A model generated the notes under the pieces. That model worked only from the letters and a program-made list of their open reading frames with translations, was not told the DNA's origin and ran no database searches. A program made the translations under genes and the position numbers. A DNA stretch of 64,000 nucleotides from CAIWHR01 sp963816925 (lineage in GTDB: Bacteria > Pseudomonadota > Gammaproteobacteria > Burkholderiales > Casimicrobiaceae): NCBI GenBank assembly GCA_963816925.1, contig CAWFMY010000033.1, positions 1 through 64,000 on the forward strand, given 5' to 3'. The number at the start of each line of letters is the position of its first letter. Position 1 is the stretch's first letter. Below are positions 27,981 through 38,762 of the stretch, piece after piece.

Positions 27981-28772
27981 ATGGGTTACGAGCACATCCT
28001 GTTCACGCTGGACGCCGGCATCGCGCGGCTGACGTTCAACCGCCCGGACCGCCTCAACAGCTTCAACGACGCGATGCATGTCGAGGTCCGCGACGCGCTG
28101 GCGCGCGTGCGCGGCGACGCCTCCGCGCGCGTGCTGCTGATCACCGGAGCCGGGCGCGGCTTCTGCGCGGGCCAGGACCTTTCCGATCGCGCGGTCGCCG
28201 CGGGCGACGCGCCGGTCGACCTCGGTGCGTCGATCGAGCGCAACTACAAGCCGCTCGTGCTCGGCCTGCGCGCCTTGCCCCTGCCGGTGATCTGCGCCGT
28301 GAACGGCGTGGCCGCCGGCGCCGGCGCCAATCTCGCGTTCGCCTGCGACATCGTGATCGCGGCGAGGTCGGCGAGCTTCATCGAGGCCTTCTCCAAGCTC
28401 GGCCTCATTCCCGACACCGGCGGCACCTATTTCCTGCCGCGCCTCGTCGGAACGGCGCGCGCGATGGGCATGGCGATGCTCGGCGACAAGATAAGCGCCG
28501 AGCAGGCGGCGGCGTGGGGGCTCATCTGGCAGTGCGTCGACGACGCGGAGCTCCCGGTCCTCGCGGACAAGCTCGCCGCGCATTTTGCGCAGGCGCCCAC
28601 TCGCGGACTCGCGCGGACGAAGCAGGCGCTCTACGCGAGTGGCGCGAACACGCTCGACGCGCAACTCGACCTCGAGCGCGACTTCATGCGCGAGCTGGGC
28701 GCGTCGGACGACTACCGCGAAGGCGTGGCCGCGTTCATGGCCAAGCGCCCGCCGAAGTTCACCGGGCGCTAG
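27981..28772 (+). CDS. paaG: Epoxyphenylacetyl-CoA isomerase PaaG (crotonase family)
   Basis: A 263-residue crotonase. The oxyanion-hole segments are ITGAGRGFCAGQDLS and NGVAAGAGANLAFACDIVIA, and the catalytic Asp lies in KLGLIPDTGGTYFLPRLVG. A single Asp at this place with no hydratase glutamate pair is the PaaG isomerase pattern. It converts the ring epoxide to the oxepin. The ATG at 27981 lies 26 bases after paaN and 13 bases separate it from paaH, consistent with one operon. Confidence 0.93.
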   Translation: MGYEHILFTLDAGIARLTFNRPDRLNSFNDAMHVEVRDALARVRGDASARVLLITGAGRGFCAGQDLSDRAVAAGDAPVDLGASIERNYKPLVLGLRALPLPVICAVNGVAAGAGANLAFACDIVIAARSASFIEAFSKLGLIPDTGGTYFLPRLVGTARAMGMAMLGDKISAEQAAAWGLIWQCVDDAELPVLADKLAAHFAQAPTRGLARTKQALYASGANTLDAQLDLERDFMRELGASDDYREGVAAFMAKRPPKFTGR

Positions 28773-28785
28773 GGCATCCCTCTCG

Positions 28786-30334
28786 ATGTCCGCCGCATTG
28801 CCCGCCAATGCCACCGTTGCCGTGATCGGCGCGGGCGCGATGGGCGCGGGCATTGCGCAGGTGGCGGCCGCTGCGGGCCACCGCGTCCAGCTGCACGACA
28901 CGCGATTCGGCGCCGCCGACGCGGCGAAGAAGAATATCGCCGAGTCGTTGGCGAAGCTCGCTGCCAAGGGCCGCATGTCGCCGTCGGAGGCCGTCGCCGT
29001 CGCCGGACGGATCGAGACCGTCGTCACGCTGCCCGATGCGTGCGTTGCGCAACTCGTCGTCGAGGCGATCGTCGAGGATACCGCCGTCAAGCGCGAGCTT
29101 TTCGCGCGGCTCGAAAATGTCATTGCGCCGGAATGCATCCTCGCGACCAACACGTCGTCGCTGTCGATCACGGAGCTGGCCGCGGGCCTCGCCCATCCCG
29201 GCCGCATGGTCGGCATGCACTTCTTCAATCCCGCGCCGCGTGATGCCGCTGGTCGAGGTGGTCAGCGGTCTCGCGACGTCATGCGATATCGCGGAGACGA
29301 TCTTCGCGACGGCGCTTGCCTGGGGCAAGTCGCCGGTGCATGCGGCGACCACGCCGGGGTTCATCGTCAACCGGTGCGCGCGCCCGTACTACGGCGAGGG
29401 GCTGCGGCTGCTGGCTGAGGGCGCGGCCGACGCGGCCACGCTCGACGCGGTGCTCCGCGAGGCGGGCGGCTTCCGCATGGGACCGTTCGAGCTGATGGAC
29501 CTGATCGGGCTCGACGTCAATTTCGCGGTGACGAAGAGCGTGTGGGAAGGCTTTTTCCGCGATCCGCGTTACGCGCCTTCCGTCCGCCAGCAGGAACTGG
29601 TGGCCGCCGGTTGGCTCGGCCGCAAGTCGGGCCGCGGCTTCTACGACTATGCGCCGCAGGCGGAAAAGCCCGTGCCCGTGTCCGAATCGCCGGCGCAGGC
29701 GCCGGCGAGCCTGACGGTACATGGCGATCTCGGAATTGCCTCGCCGCTGGCGGATCGCATCGCCGCATCCGGCATCGCGGTCGAACGGGAGCGCGCCGAT
29801 TCGCGTTTTCCCGGCGGCGCGCTGCACGTTCCGGGAAAGGCCGGGGGCGTCTGGCTCGCGCTCACCGACGGCCGCACGGCGACCTCGCGCGTGGTCGCGA
29901 CCGGCGTGCGCGACCTCGTGCTGTTCGACCTTGCGCACGACTATGCGACGGCGTCGCGGCTCGCGGTCGCGCGCGCCGACACGTGCAGCGAGGATGCATG
30001 GACCGCGGCGGTCGGCGCGCTCGCGGGTGCCGGCATCGCGGTCAGCCGCCTCGACGACGTCGCGGGTCTCGCCGTCATGCGCATCGTGTGCGCGCTGGCC
30101 AACGAAGCGGCCGATGCCGTCGTGCAGCGGGTGGCGAGCCCGGCGTCGATCGACCTCGCGATGCAGAAGGGCGTCAACTATCCGCGCGGCCCGCTCGCAT
30201 GGGGCGACGCCCTCGGCGCGTCGACGGTCCGCGACGTGCTCGACCATCTCGCCGCGCACTACGGCGAAGACCGCTACCGGACATCGCCGCTTGTCGCGCG
30301 CCGGGCGGCAACCGGGGGGACGCTCTTTGGGTGA
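28786..30334 (+). CDS. paaH: 3-hydroxyadipyl-CoA dehydrogenase PaaH (frameshift)
   Basis: About 516 residues when a frame change near 29238, in a CGCGCCGCG tract, is corrected. NAD motif VAVIGAGAMGAGIAQVAA; catalytic region NTSSLSITELA and GMHFFNPAP continuing in the new frame as MPLVEVVSGL; substrate domain FIVNRCARPYYGE and MGPFELMDLIGLDVNFAV. The duplicated C-terminal domain (MQKGVNYPRGPLAWGD) gives the long PaaH form. It oxidises 3-hydroxyadipyl-CoA. A TTG start of paaI overlaps its stop. Confidence 0.9.
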
Positions 30335-30790
30335 ACATCACCCTGCGGTGAGTCCCGCCGCCGCGCAGGCGCTCGCCGAGCGCGTCGCCGCGGCGATGTG
30401 GGCGCGCGACGACGCCTCCAAAGGGCTCGGCATGCGGATCGTCCGCGTCGGCCCCGGCCGCGCCGAGCTGGCGATGACGGTGCGGGCCGACATGCTGAAC
30501 GGCCATGCGATCTGCCACGGCGGCTTCATCTTCACGCTCTGCGACAGCGCGTTCGCGTACGCGTGCAACAGCTACAATCTCAACACGGTGGCGTCCGGCT
30601 GCGGGATCGACTTCCTCGCGCCTGCGCGCCTGGACGACGTGCTCACCGCCGTCGCGCACGAGCGCAGCGCGGCGGGCCGCACCGGCGTCTACGACATCGA
30701 AGTCACGAACCAGCGTGGCGAGAAGATCGCGCTGTTCCGCGGCAAGAGCTACCGGATCAAGGGCCACGTGATCGAGGAGGAGGCGGCACC

Positions 30791-30794
<4 letters not shown>
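30327..30794 (+). CDS. paaI: Phenylacetyl-CoA thioesterase PaaI (hotdog fold)
   Basis: A 155-residue hotdog thioesterase. The active-site helix reads GHAICHGGFIFTLCDSAFAYA, holding the conserved HGG and Asp. PaaI salvages CoA by hydrolysing dead-end hydroxyphenylacetyl-CoA. Two starts are possible: TTG at 30327, which follows a G-run (GGGGGGA) and overlaps the paaH stop, or GTG at 30348, giving 148 residues. Either fits the family. Its stop overlaps the paaK ATG (ATGA). Confidence 0.9.
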
Positions 30795-32099
<1,305 letters not shown>

Positions 32100-32152
32100 C
32101 GCCACCCGCCGCGAAGCTTCCGGACATGGCAACTTTGAGGAGGAAATCCGCA

Positions 32153-32921
32153 ATGAAAGGTTCGTTCAAGGGATGTCTCGCGCTGTTCGTGGCGGCCGGC
32201 ACTGTGGAGCGCTACCGCGCTCGGCGCGGGCCCGGACCCCTCGAGCTGGTCCTACACCGGCAACACCGGCCCCGCGAAGTGGGGGAAGATGGCAAAGGAG
32301 TTCGCCGCATGCGGGACGGGCGAGCTGCAATCGCCGATCGACATTCCGGATGCGCATGTCAGGAAAGGCGACATTCCCGCGATGCTGTTCAACTACAAGC
32401 CGTCGCCGCTGCGCATCGTCGACGACGGGCACACGATTCGCGTCAACTACGCGCCGGGCAGTTACGTCAACAACAACGGCAAGCGCTACGATCTCGTCGC
32501 CATCGAATTTCACAAGCCCGGCGAGGAGAAGGTCAACGGCAAGGGCCATGAAATGTCGGCCCACCTGATCCACACGGACAAGGACAACAAGGTCGCCATC
32601 ATCGCCGTCCTCCTCGACCAGGGCGCCGAGAATCCGGTGCTCAAGACGCTCTGGAGCAACCTGCCGTCGACGAAGAACAAGGAAAGCGTCGTCGATTCGG
32701 TGACGATCAACGCGGTCGGCTTGCTGCCGAAGCACAAGGGGTATTACACGTACGCCGGTTCGCTGACGGCGCCCCCCTGCACGGAGGGCGTCACCTGGTT
32801 CGTGATGCAGGAACCGGTGCCGGTCTCGGCCGATCAGATCGCGCGCTTCGGCCGGCTCTATCCGGCGAATGCGCGGCCGATCCAGCCGCGCAACGACCGC
32901 GACATCCTGGGCAGCCCGTGA
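32153..32921 (+). CDS. Exported alpha-class carbonic anhydrase-like protein with altered zinc site (frameshift)
   Basis: About 256 residues after a frame change near 32200 restores ALWSATALGAGPDPSSWSY. A signal peptide (KGCLALFVAAGTAL) is followed by alpha-carbonic anhydrase hallmarks: CGTGELQSPIDI, the zinc helix region, and SLTAPPCTEGVTWFVM with the gatekeeper Thr. The strand that normally reads FHFHxPSEH is IEFHKPGEE, so the first zinc His aligns with Glu and the final His is also Glu. The third ligand (MSAHLIH) is kept. GAGGAGG precedes the ATG at 32153. It could be a weakly active or non-catalytic periplasmic homologue. Confidence 0.85.
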
Positions 32922-32993
32922 TCGGAGGCGCGATCCCGCATCGCCTTTGCCGCGGTCGTGGCCGCCGAACGCGCGCGCACGACGCGATAGGAC

Positions 32994-33885
32994 CTATTTC
33001 TCGCCGAACAGGTCGACGACGAGCTCGCGCAGCCAGCGCGTGCCGGGCTCGCCCGCATAGCGGCGCGACCAGTGGACGCTGACGTCGAACGCGGGCAATC
33101 CGACGCGCGGGCGCCAGACCGCGTAGTCGCCCATCGCCCGGAAGACATCGGAAAGCCGCGCGGGCATCACGACGGCGAGATCGGTTTCCGCGAGGATCCG
33201 CGGAAGCACGAGGAAGTGCGGCATCGATAAGCCGGATGTTGCCGGAAAGACCGAGGTCCTGGAGCGCACGCGCCGTCGCACCATGCGAGCGCACGACCGC
33301 GTAGCCCAGGCGCGCGAGCGCGGCCTTCGTCGGCGCGCGGCGCGCGAGCGGATGTCCCGCCCGCATGACGACCACGTAGTGCTCGGACAGGAGCGCGGTC
33401 CGCTCGGACTCCGACAGCGTCGGTAGGTAGCCGAGCGCGAGGTCGATGCGGCCGCTTTCCAGCGCCGGGCCGATGTCCTTGTCGTCGAACTGATAGGTTT
33501 CAAGGCGCACATTCGGCGCCCGCTCCGCGAGCACCTGCAGGAGGCGCGGCAGGAACACCGTCTCGCCGATGTCGCTCATGTGCAGGCGAAAGGCCCGGTC
33601 GGACGCCGCCGGGTCGTAGCGCGTGCCTTCCTGAAGCGCGGCATCGAGCACGTGGAGCGCATGCCGCACCGCCTCGGCGAGACGATCCGCTTTCGCCGTG
33701 GGCGCCATGCCGCCTTGCGTGCGCACGAACAACGGGTCGCGATAAAGGCGGCGAAGCCGCGCCAGCGCATGGCTGACCGTCGGTTGCGACACGCCCATCC
33801 GCTCCGCCGCGCGGGTGACGCTACCTTCCGCGTGCACGGCCTGAAATGCGTGCAGCAGGTTGAGGTCGACGCCGACAGTATTCAT
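32994..33885 (-). CDS. LysR-family transcriptional regulator (frameshift)
   Basis: About 297 residues after correcting a frame change near 33228 (IRL into SMPHFLVLPRILAET). The N-terminal helix-turn-helix is canonical (LHAFQAVHAEGSVTRAAERM then PTVSHALARLRRLYRDPLF). The effector domain includes LRLHMSDIGETVFLPRLL-like text and PNVRLETYQFDDKDIG. It is divergent from iorA with an 87-base gap carrying T-N11-A palindromes, so it most likely controls iorAB and its own expression. The inducer may be an arylpyruvate or aromatic acid (inference). Confidence 0.88.
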
Positions 33886-33928
33886 GATATGAATGTTCGA
33901 TCGCAAGGATATTCTATGGACATATAAT
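33880..33928. promoter_or_regulatory. LysR-type operator and -10 region between the LysR gene and iorA
   Basis: ATTCATGATATGAAT at 33880-33894 is a perfect palindrome with T-N11-A form; it overlaps the LysR start codon, which suits autorepression. A second T-N11-A-like element (ATATTCTATGGACATAT) lies around 33909-33925, and TATAAT at 33923-33928 is a good -10 for iorA. The AT-rich island stands out from its surroundings. Confidence 0.6.
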
Positions 33929-33972
33929 ACGCCGGCGGCTAGATTGACGGCAGGAGGGGCGGCAGGCAGCCA

Positions 33973-36126
33973 ATGGAAGTCTCGTTCAGCCGGGAAGCGC
34001 AACAGCTCCGCCTGGGGCAGGGCGAGGTATTTCACGGCGAAGGCATCCTCGCGATCACCAAGGCACTGCTGCAGTCGGGCGTTGCCTATGTCGGCGGCTA
34101 CCAGGGCGCGCCGGTGTCGCACCTGATGGACGTGCTCGTTCAGTCGAAGCCGTACCTCGCCGAGCTCGGCGTCCATGTCGAGGCGTGCTCGAACGAGGCG
34201 TCGGCCGCGGCGATGCTGGGCGCGTCGATTCACTATCCGCTGCGCGGCGCCGTCACCTGGAAGTCGATCGTCGGCACCAATGTCGCGGCCGACGCGCTGT
34301 CGAATCTCGCGTCGCCCGGCGTCACGGGCGGCGCATTGATCGTCATCGGCGAGGATTATGGCGAAGGGGCGAGCGTCATCCAGGAGCGCACGCTCGCGTT
34401 CGCGCTGAAATCGTCGCTGATCCTGCTCGACCCGCGCCCCGACCTCGCGCACATGGTGCGGATGGTCGAGGCGGGATTCGCGCTGTCGGAGGCCGCCAGC
34501 ACGCCGGTGCTGCTGCAGCTGCGGATTCGCGCGTGCCATGTTCGCGGGAGCTTCGCCTGCAAGGACAACGTCGCGCCGGCGATGTCGGAGCGGCACTTGC
34601 TGAACGAGCCGGCACCGTTCGATTACGGCCGGCTGTCGCATCCGCCGTCGACGTTCGCGCACGAGAAGCGAAAGTCCGGCGATCGACTGCCCGCGGCGCG
34701 CCGCTACATCGTCCAGCACGGATTGAACGAGCACCTTCGCGGCACGCGCGACGAGCTCGGCATCATCGTGCAAGGAGGCCTCTACAACTCGCTGATCGCC
34801 GCGCTGCAGCAGCTGTCGCTCGCCGACGCGTTCGGCGGCGGCGTGCCCTCGCTCTTCGTGCTCAATGTCACGGCGCCGCTGGTGCCGGACGAGATGCGGG
34901 ATTTCTGCGTTGGCAAGCGCGCGGTGCTGGTCGTCGAGGAAGGCCAGCCCGAGTTCATCGAACAGGAGATCGTCACGCTCCTTCGGCGTCAGGGCGTCGA
35001 CACGCCCATCCACGGCAAGGACCTGCTGGTGATGGCCGGCGAGTACACCGTCGAGGTCATGGCGCGTGGACTGGTTGCCTTCATGGCGCGGCATGCGCCC
35101 GAACTACCGGTGGCCGATGGACAGGCATGGCTCGACGCGATTGCCGCGCGGCGCGCCGCCGTCGCGCAGGATCTCGCGAAGCCGCTGCCGGCACGCCCGC
35201 CGCAGTTCTGCATCGGCTGCCCCGAGCGGCCGGTCTTCGCCGCGCTGAAGCTGCTCCAGCAGGACATCGGCCGACTGCACATCGCGGCCGACATCGGCTG
35301 CCATTCGTTTGCGTCGTTCGAGCCCTTCAATTCCGGCCATACGATTCTCGGCTACGGGATGAGCCTGGCGTCGCGCGCGGGCGTCTCGCCGATGATGAGC
35401 CGGCGCGCGCTCGCGATCATGGGCGACGGCGGCTTCTGGCACAACGGACTCGTTTCCGGCGTGCAGTCGGCGCTCTTCAACGGCGACGACGCGGTGCTGA
35501 TCATCATGAAGAACGGCTACACGTCGGCGACCGGCACGCAGGAAATCATCTCGACGCCCGATGCCGAGGCGAAGACGGGTGCCGACGACAAAGAGCGGAG
35601 CCTCGTCCACACCAACCAGTCGATCGAGCGGACGCTGCAGGGCATCGGCGTGAAGTGGCTGCGCGTCGTCCACAGCTACGACGTCGGCGCAATGCGCGCG
35701 ACGCTCGAGGCGGCCTTCGCGACCGATTTCGCCGGGCTCAAGGTGATCGTCGCCGAAGGCGAGTGCCAGCTCGAGCGCCAGCGTCGCATCAAGCCGTGGC
35801 TTGCGGGCCTCGTGCGCGCCGGCAAGCGCACGGTGCGCGTCAAGTACGGCGTCGACGACGACGTGTGCTCGGGCGACCATTCGTGCATCCGGCTGTCGGG
35901 CTGCCCGACGTTGTCGGTCAAGGCGAGCGCCGATCCGCTGCGCGTCGATCCGGTCGCCACGGTGCTGGACGGCTGCGTCGGCTGCGGCCTCTGCGGCGAG
36001 AACGCGCATGCGGCGACGCTCTGCCCGTCGTTCTACCGCGCCGAGGTGATCCGCAATCCGCGCTGGCGCGAGCGCATCGGTGCGCGCCTGCGGCAGGCGA
36101 CGATCAAGTTGCTCCAGCCGGCATGA
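33973..36126 (+). CDS. iorA: Indolepyruvate ferredoxin oxidoreductase alpha subunit
   Basis: A 717-residue thiamine-dependent oxidoreductase. The N-terminal pyrimidine-binding domain (YVGGYQGAPVSHLMDVL, HVEACSNEASAAAMLGAS), the TPP-binding domain (ALAIMGDGGFWHNGL) and a C-terminal ferredoxin-like region are present. The cluster motifs are CSGDHSCIRLSGCP and CVGCGLCGENAHAATLCP, although the first has unusual spacing. The enzyme converts aryl-2-oxoacids plus CoA to arylacyl-CoA, CO2 and reduced ferredoxin. Starts at the ATG at 33973; overlaps iorB by ATGA. Such enzymes are best known from anaerobes, though related forms exist in aerobic proteobacteria. Confidence 0.92.
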   Translation: MEVSFSREAQQLRLGQGEVFHGEGILAITKALLQSGVAYVGGYQGAPVSHLMDVLVQSKPYLAELGVHVEACSNEASAAAMLGASIHYPLRGAVTWKSIVGTNVAADALSNLASPGVTGGALIVIGEDYGEGASVIQERTLAFALKSSLILLDPRPDLAHMVRMVEAGFALSEAASTPVLLQLRIRACHVRGSFACKDNVAPAMSERHLLNEPAPFDYGRLSHPPSTFAHEKRKSGDRLPAARRYIVQHGLNEHLRGTRDELGIIVQGGLYNSLIAALQQLSLADAFGGGVPSLFVLNVTAPLVPDEMRDFCVGKRAVLVVEEGQPEFIEQEIVTLLRRQGVDTPIHGKDLLVMAGEYTVEVMARGLVAFMARHAPELPVADGQAWLDAIAARRAAVAQDLAKPLPARPPQFCIGCPERPVFAALKLLQQDIGRLHIAADIGCHSFASFEPFNSGHTILGYGMSLASRAGVSPMMSRRALAIMGDGGFWHNGLVSGVQSALFNGDDAVLIIMKNGYTSATGTQEIISTPDAEAKTGADDKERSLVHTNQSIERTLQGIGVKWLRVVHSYDVGAMRATLEAAFATDFAGLKVIVAEGECQLERQRRIKPWLAGLVRAGKRTVRVKYGVDDDVCSGDHSCIRLSGCPTLSVKASADPLRVDPVATVLDGCVGCGLCGENAHAATLCPSFYRAEVIRNPRWRERIGARLRQATIKLLQPA

Positions 36127-37715
36127 CCCCTGACGCGAAGCCGATTTCGATACTGATCGCGGCGCTCGGCGGCGAGGGGGGCGGCGTGCTCACCGAGTGG
36201 CTCGTCGCGGCGGCGACGCGCGCCGGCTACCAGGCGCAGAGCACGTCGATCCCGGGCGTCGCGCAACGCACCGGTGCCACCAACTACTACGTCGAAATCT
36301 TTCCGGTGCCCGTCGCGGCGCTGGGCGGGCGCGTGCCGGTGCTCGGGCTCCTGCCGGTCCCCGGCCGCATCGATCTCGTCGTTGCGTCCGAGTTGCTCGA
36401 GGCCGTGCGCGTCGTGCAGGCGGGCATGACCAGCCCGGAGCGCACGCTGCTCGTCACCTCGACGTCGCGGACGCTGACGACGGCGGAGAAGCTCCCGCTC
36501 GGCGACGGGCGCTTCGATTCCGCGCTGCTGCTCGAGGTCGCGCGAAAGCACAGCCGCGAGGTCGTTGCGTTCGACATCGCCGCCGCCGCGCGCGAGACGG
36601 GCACTGCCGTCAGCGCGGTCATGTTCGGCGCGGTCGCGGCATCGGGAGTGCTGCCATTCGCGCGGAATGCATGCGCGGCAGTCATCGAAGGCGAGGATCG
36701 TGCGGCGGCGGCAAGTCGTGCGGGTTTCGCCCGTGCCTGTGCGGCGATGGACGCAAGGGATACGGCACGGGGCGCGCCACCCGTGGCCGCCGTGCCGGTT
36801 GCGCTGCCCGACGAGGAGATCGCGACGTTTCCCGCGTCGACTCGCGACATCGTCGCGCTGGGCCGCGAGCGCAGCGAAGCGTTCCAGGATCGCGCCTATG
36901 CGGCGCTCTACGTCGAGCGGCTCCGGGTCGTGCTCGCCGCGGAGCGGGAGGCGGATCCGGCCGGCGTGCACGACTTTGCGCTGACTCGCGAAACCGCGCG
37001 CTTTCTCGCGTTGTGGATGGCCTTCGACGACGTCGTTCGCGTCGCGGGCCTCAAGTGCCGCGCAAGCCGCTTCGCGCGCGTCCGGCGCGAGGTCGCGGCC
37101 GGCGATACGGACATCGTCCGCATCTTCGACTACATGAAGCCGGGCCTGGCGGAATTCTCGGCGCTGCTGTCGCCGCGTCTCGCCGCGCGTCTTGCGGCCT
37201 GGGACCGCCGACGGCAGGCGCGAGGCAAGCATCCTTTCGCCCTGGCGCTGACGCTGCGCACCGACAGCGTGCCGGGGTTCGTCGCGTTGCGCACGCTGGC
37301 ATCGCTGCGGTGGCTCCGGCGCGGCGGCGCACGCTACGCCGCGGAACAGGCGGGCATCGAGCGCTGGCTCGATGCGGTCGTCGCGGCGGCCGCCGAGGAC
37401 TGGCAACTCGCCTATGAAATTGCGCTTGCCGCACGGCTCGTCAAAGGCTATGGCGCGACCAATGAGCGGGGCAAGGAAAACCTGCAGCACATCGTTGCGC
37501 ATCTCGCCGTCGCGACCAAAACGGGCGACGCGGCGGCGCGTGCGCGGGCGATCCGCGATGCACGCGAGGCTGCGCTTGCCGACGAGGGTGGCGCGGCGCT
37601 CGACCAGGCGCTTGCCGCGCACGGCGCGCCGCCGCGCCCGGTCAAGACGCAGCCGATCCGCTGGGCGCGCTCCCGCGTGCATGTGCGGGCAAACAGCGGC
37701 GAGACGATGTCATGA
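36123..37715 (+). CDS. iorB: Indolepyruvate ferredoxin oxidoreductase beta subunit with DUF6537-type extension
   Basis: A 530-residue protein. Residues 8-190 form the gamma/beta-type 2-oxoacid oxidoreductase domain (ISILIAALGGEGGGVLTEWL, QSTSIPGVAQRTGATNYYVEI). Archaeal IorB is only about 200 residues; here a roughly 320-residue helical extension follows (DYMKPGLAEFSALLSP, LVKGYGATNERGKENL), as in the proteobacterial form. Short overlaps on both sides (ATGA with iorA and with the thioesterase) show tight translational coupling. Confidence 0.9.
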   Translation: MTPDAKPISILIAALGGEGGGVLTEWLVAAATRAGYQAQSTSIPGVAQRTGATNYYVEIFPVPVAALGGRVPVLGLLPVPGRIDLVVASELLEAVRVVQAGMTSPERTLLVTSTSRTLTTAEKLPLGDGRFDSALLLEVARKHSREVVAFDIAAAARETGTAVSAVMFGAVAASGVLPFARNACAAVIEGEDRAAAASRAGFARACAAMDARDTARGAPPVAAVPVALPDEEIATFPASTRDIVALGRERSEAFQDRAYAALYVERLRVVLAAEREADPAGVHDFALTRETARFLALWMAFDDVVRVAGLKCRASRFARVRREVAAGDTDIVRIFDYMKPGLAEFSALLSPRLAARLAAWDRRRQARGKHPFALALTLRTDSVPGFVALRTLASLRWLRRGGARYAAEQAGIERWLDAVVAAAAEDWQLAYEIALAARLVKGYGATNERGKENLQHIVAHLAVATKTGDAAARARAIRDAREAALADEGGAALDQALAAHGAPPRPVKTQPIRWARSRVHVRANSGETMS

Positions 37716-38131
37716 CCCGGCGGCACACGACGCGCTTCACGATCGAATTCGGCGACTGCGACCCGGCGCAGATCGTCTTCTACCCGAATTTCCTCAGGTG
37801 GATCGACTCGGCGGCGCGGCATTTCTTCGCCGCGGCCGGCGTTGCGTCCTGGTCGGAAATGGAAGCGGCGACCGGCATCATCGGGACGCCGCTGGTCGAC
37901 GTCATGGCAAAGTTCCTGCGTCCGGCGACGTACGGTGAGGAGATCGCCGTCGAATCGTGGATCGACGAATGGCGGGGGAAGACGTTCGTGATGAAGCACG
38001 TGGTCCGGCGGGGCGACGACGTGCTGGTCGAGGCGCAGGAGACGCGCGTGTTCGCCCGGCGGCACCCGGAGGATCCAAAGCGAATCCAGGCGGTCCCGCC
38101 ACCGGAGGAAATCCGTAGAATGGTCGAATGA
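37712..38131 (+). CDS. 4-hydroxybenzoyl-CoA-type acyl-CoA thioesterase
   Basis: A 139-residue hotdog protein with the diagnostic FGDCDPAQIVFYPNFLRWID motif holding the catalytic Asp of the 4-HBT family. ATGA overlap with iorB places it in the ior operon, where it probably hydrolyses an arylacetyl-CoA product or relieves CoA trapping. The length is normal and no frame change is seen. Confidence 0.88.
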   Translation: MTRRHTTRFTIEFGDCDPAQIVFYPNFLRWIDSAARHFFAAAGVASWSEMEAATGIIGTPLVDVMAKFLRPATYGEEIAVESWIDEWRGKTFVMKHVVRRGDDVLVEAQETRVFARRHPEDPKRIQAVPPPEEIRRMVE

Positions 38132-38177
38132 CCGGGCCGTGATCGCGGTGATTGGTCGCCGGCCCATGAAAACGAGC

Positions 38178-38210
38178 GTTCGCGGGCTCCGCTGAGAGAG
38201 CCACGCGAAC
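38178..38210 (+). promoter_or_regulatory. Strong hairpin/inverted repeat ahead of the TRAP operon
   Basis: GTTCGCGGGCTC at 38178-38189 pairs with GAGCC-A-CGCGAAC at 38198-38210, a 12-base stem with a single bulged A and an eight-base loop. It lies ten bases before the GGAGGAG of the dctQ-type gene. No T-run follows, so it is more likely an operator or mRNA element than a terminator. Confidence 0.5.
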
Positions 38211-38226
38211 CGACAGGAGGAGCGCG

Positions 38227-38760
38227 GTGCAGCACGAACCCGCAGCGGACGCCGTTCCGGCAGCGCCATCGTTCGGCCCCGCCGGGCGCGCCCTGCTCGC
38301 ATCGGCCAAGGGGCTCGCGATCGCCGGCGGCCTCGTGTTCGTCGCGCTCGTCGCGATGTCGCTCGTTTCCATCGTCGGCCGCAAGCTTTTCTCGTGGCCG
38401 GTTCCCGGGGACGTCGAGCTGCTGCAGATGTGCGCGGCGTTCGCCGCATCGGGGTTCTTCGCCTGGTGTCATCTCGTCAACGGCGACGTCAAAGTCGACT
38501 TCTTCACGCACGACCTGTCGCCGCGCGTCGTCGCGGCGCTCGATGCATTCGGCTCCCTGCTCGTCGGCCTGTTCGGCGCGCTCATCGCATGGCGGACCGC
38601 AGCAGGTGCTGCGGCACTCTGGGAGGTCGGTGAGACGTCGGCCGTGCTCGGATGGCACGTGTGGATCGCGCAGGCACTGATGGTGCCGGGGTTCGCGCTG
38701 CTCGCCGCCGCCGGGTTCTACATGAGCGTCCATCGCTTGCGCAGCGCGATGCGCCATTGA
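38227..38760 (+). CDS. TRAP transporter small membrane subunit (DctQ type)
   Basis: A 177-residue membrane protein with four predicted helices (GLAIAGGLVFVALVAMSLVS, LLQMCAAFAASGFFAW, LLVGLFGALIAW, LMVPGFALLAAAGFYMS), the layout of DctQ. It starts at a GTG at 38227 behind AGGAGGAG. Two bases separate it from the DctM-type gene. With DctM and DctP it forms a sodium-driven organic acid importer; the position after iorAB suggests an aromatic or keto acid substrate. Confidence 0.9.
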   Translation: MQHEPAADAVPAAPSFGPAGRALLASAKGLAIAGGLVFVALVAMSLVSIVGRKLFSWPVPGDVELLQMCAAFAASGFFAWCHLVNGDVKVDFFTHDLSPRVVAALDAFGSLLVGLFGALIAWRTAAGAAALWEVGETSAVLGWHVWIAQALMVPGFALLAAAGFYMSVHRLRSAMRH

Positions 38761-38762
38761 CG

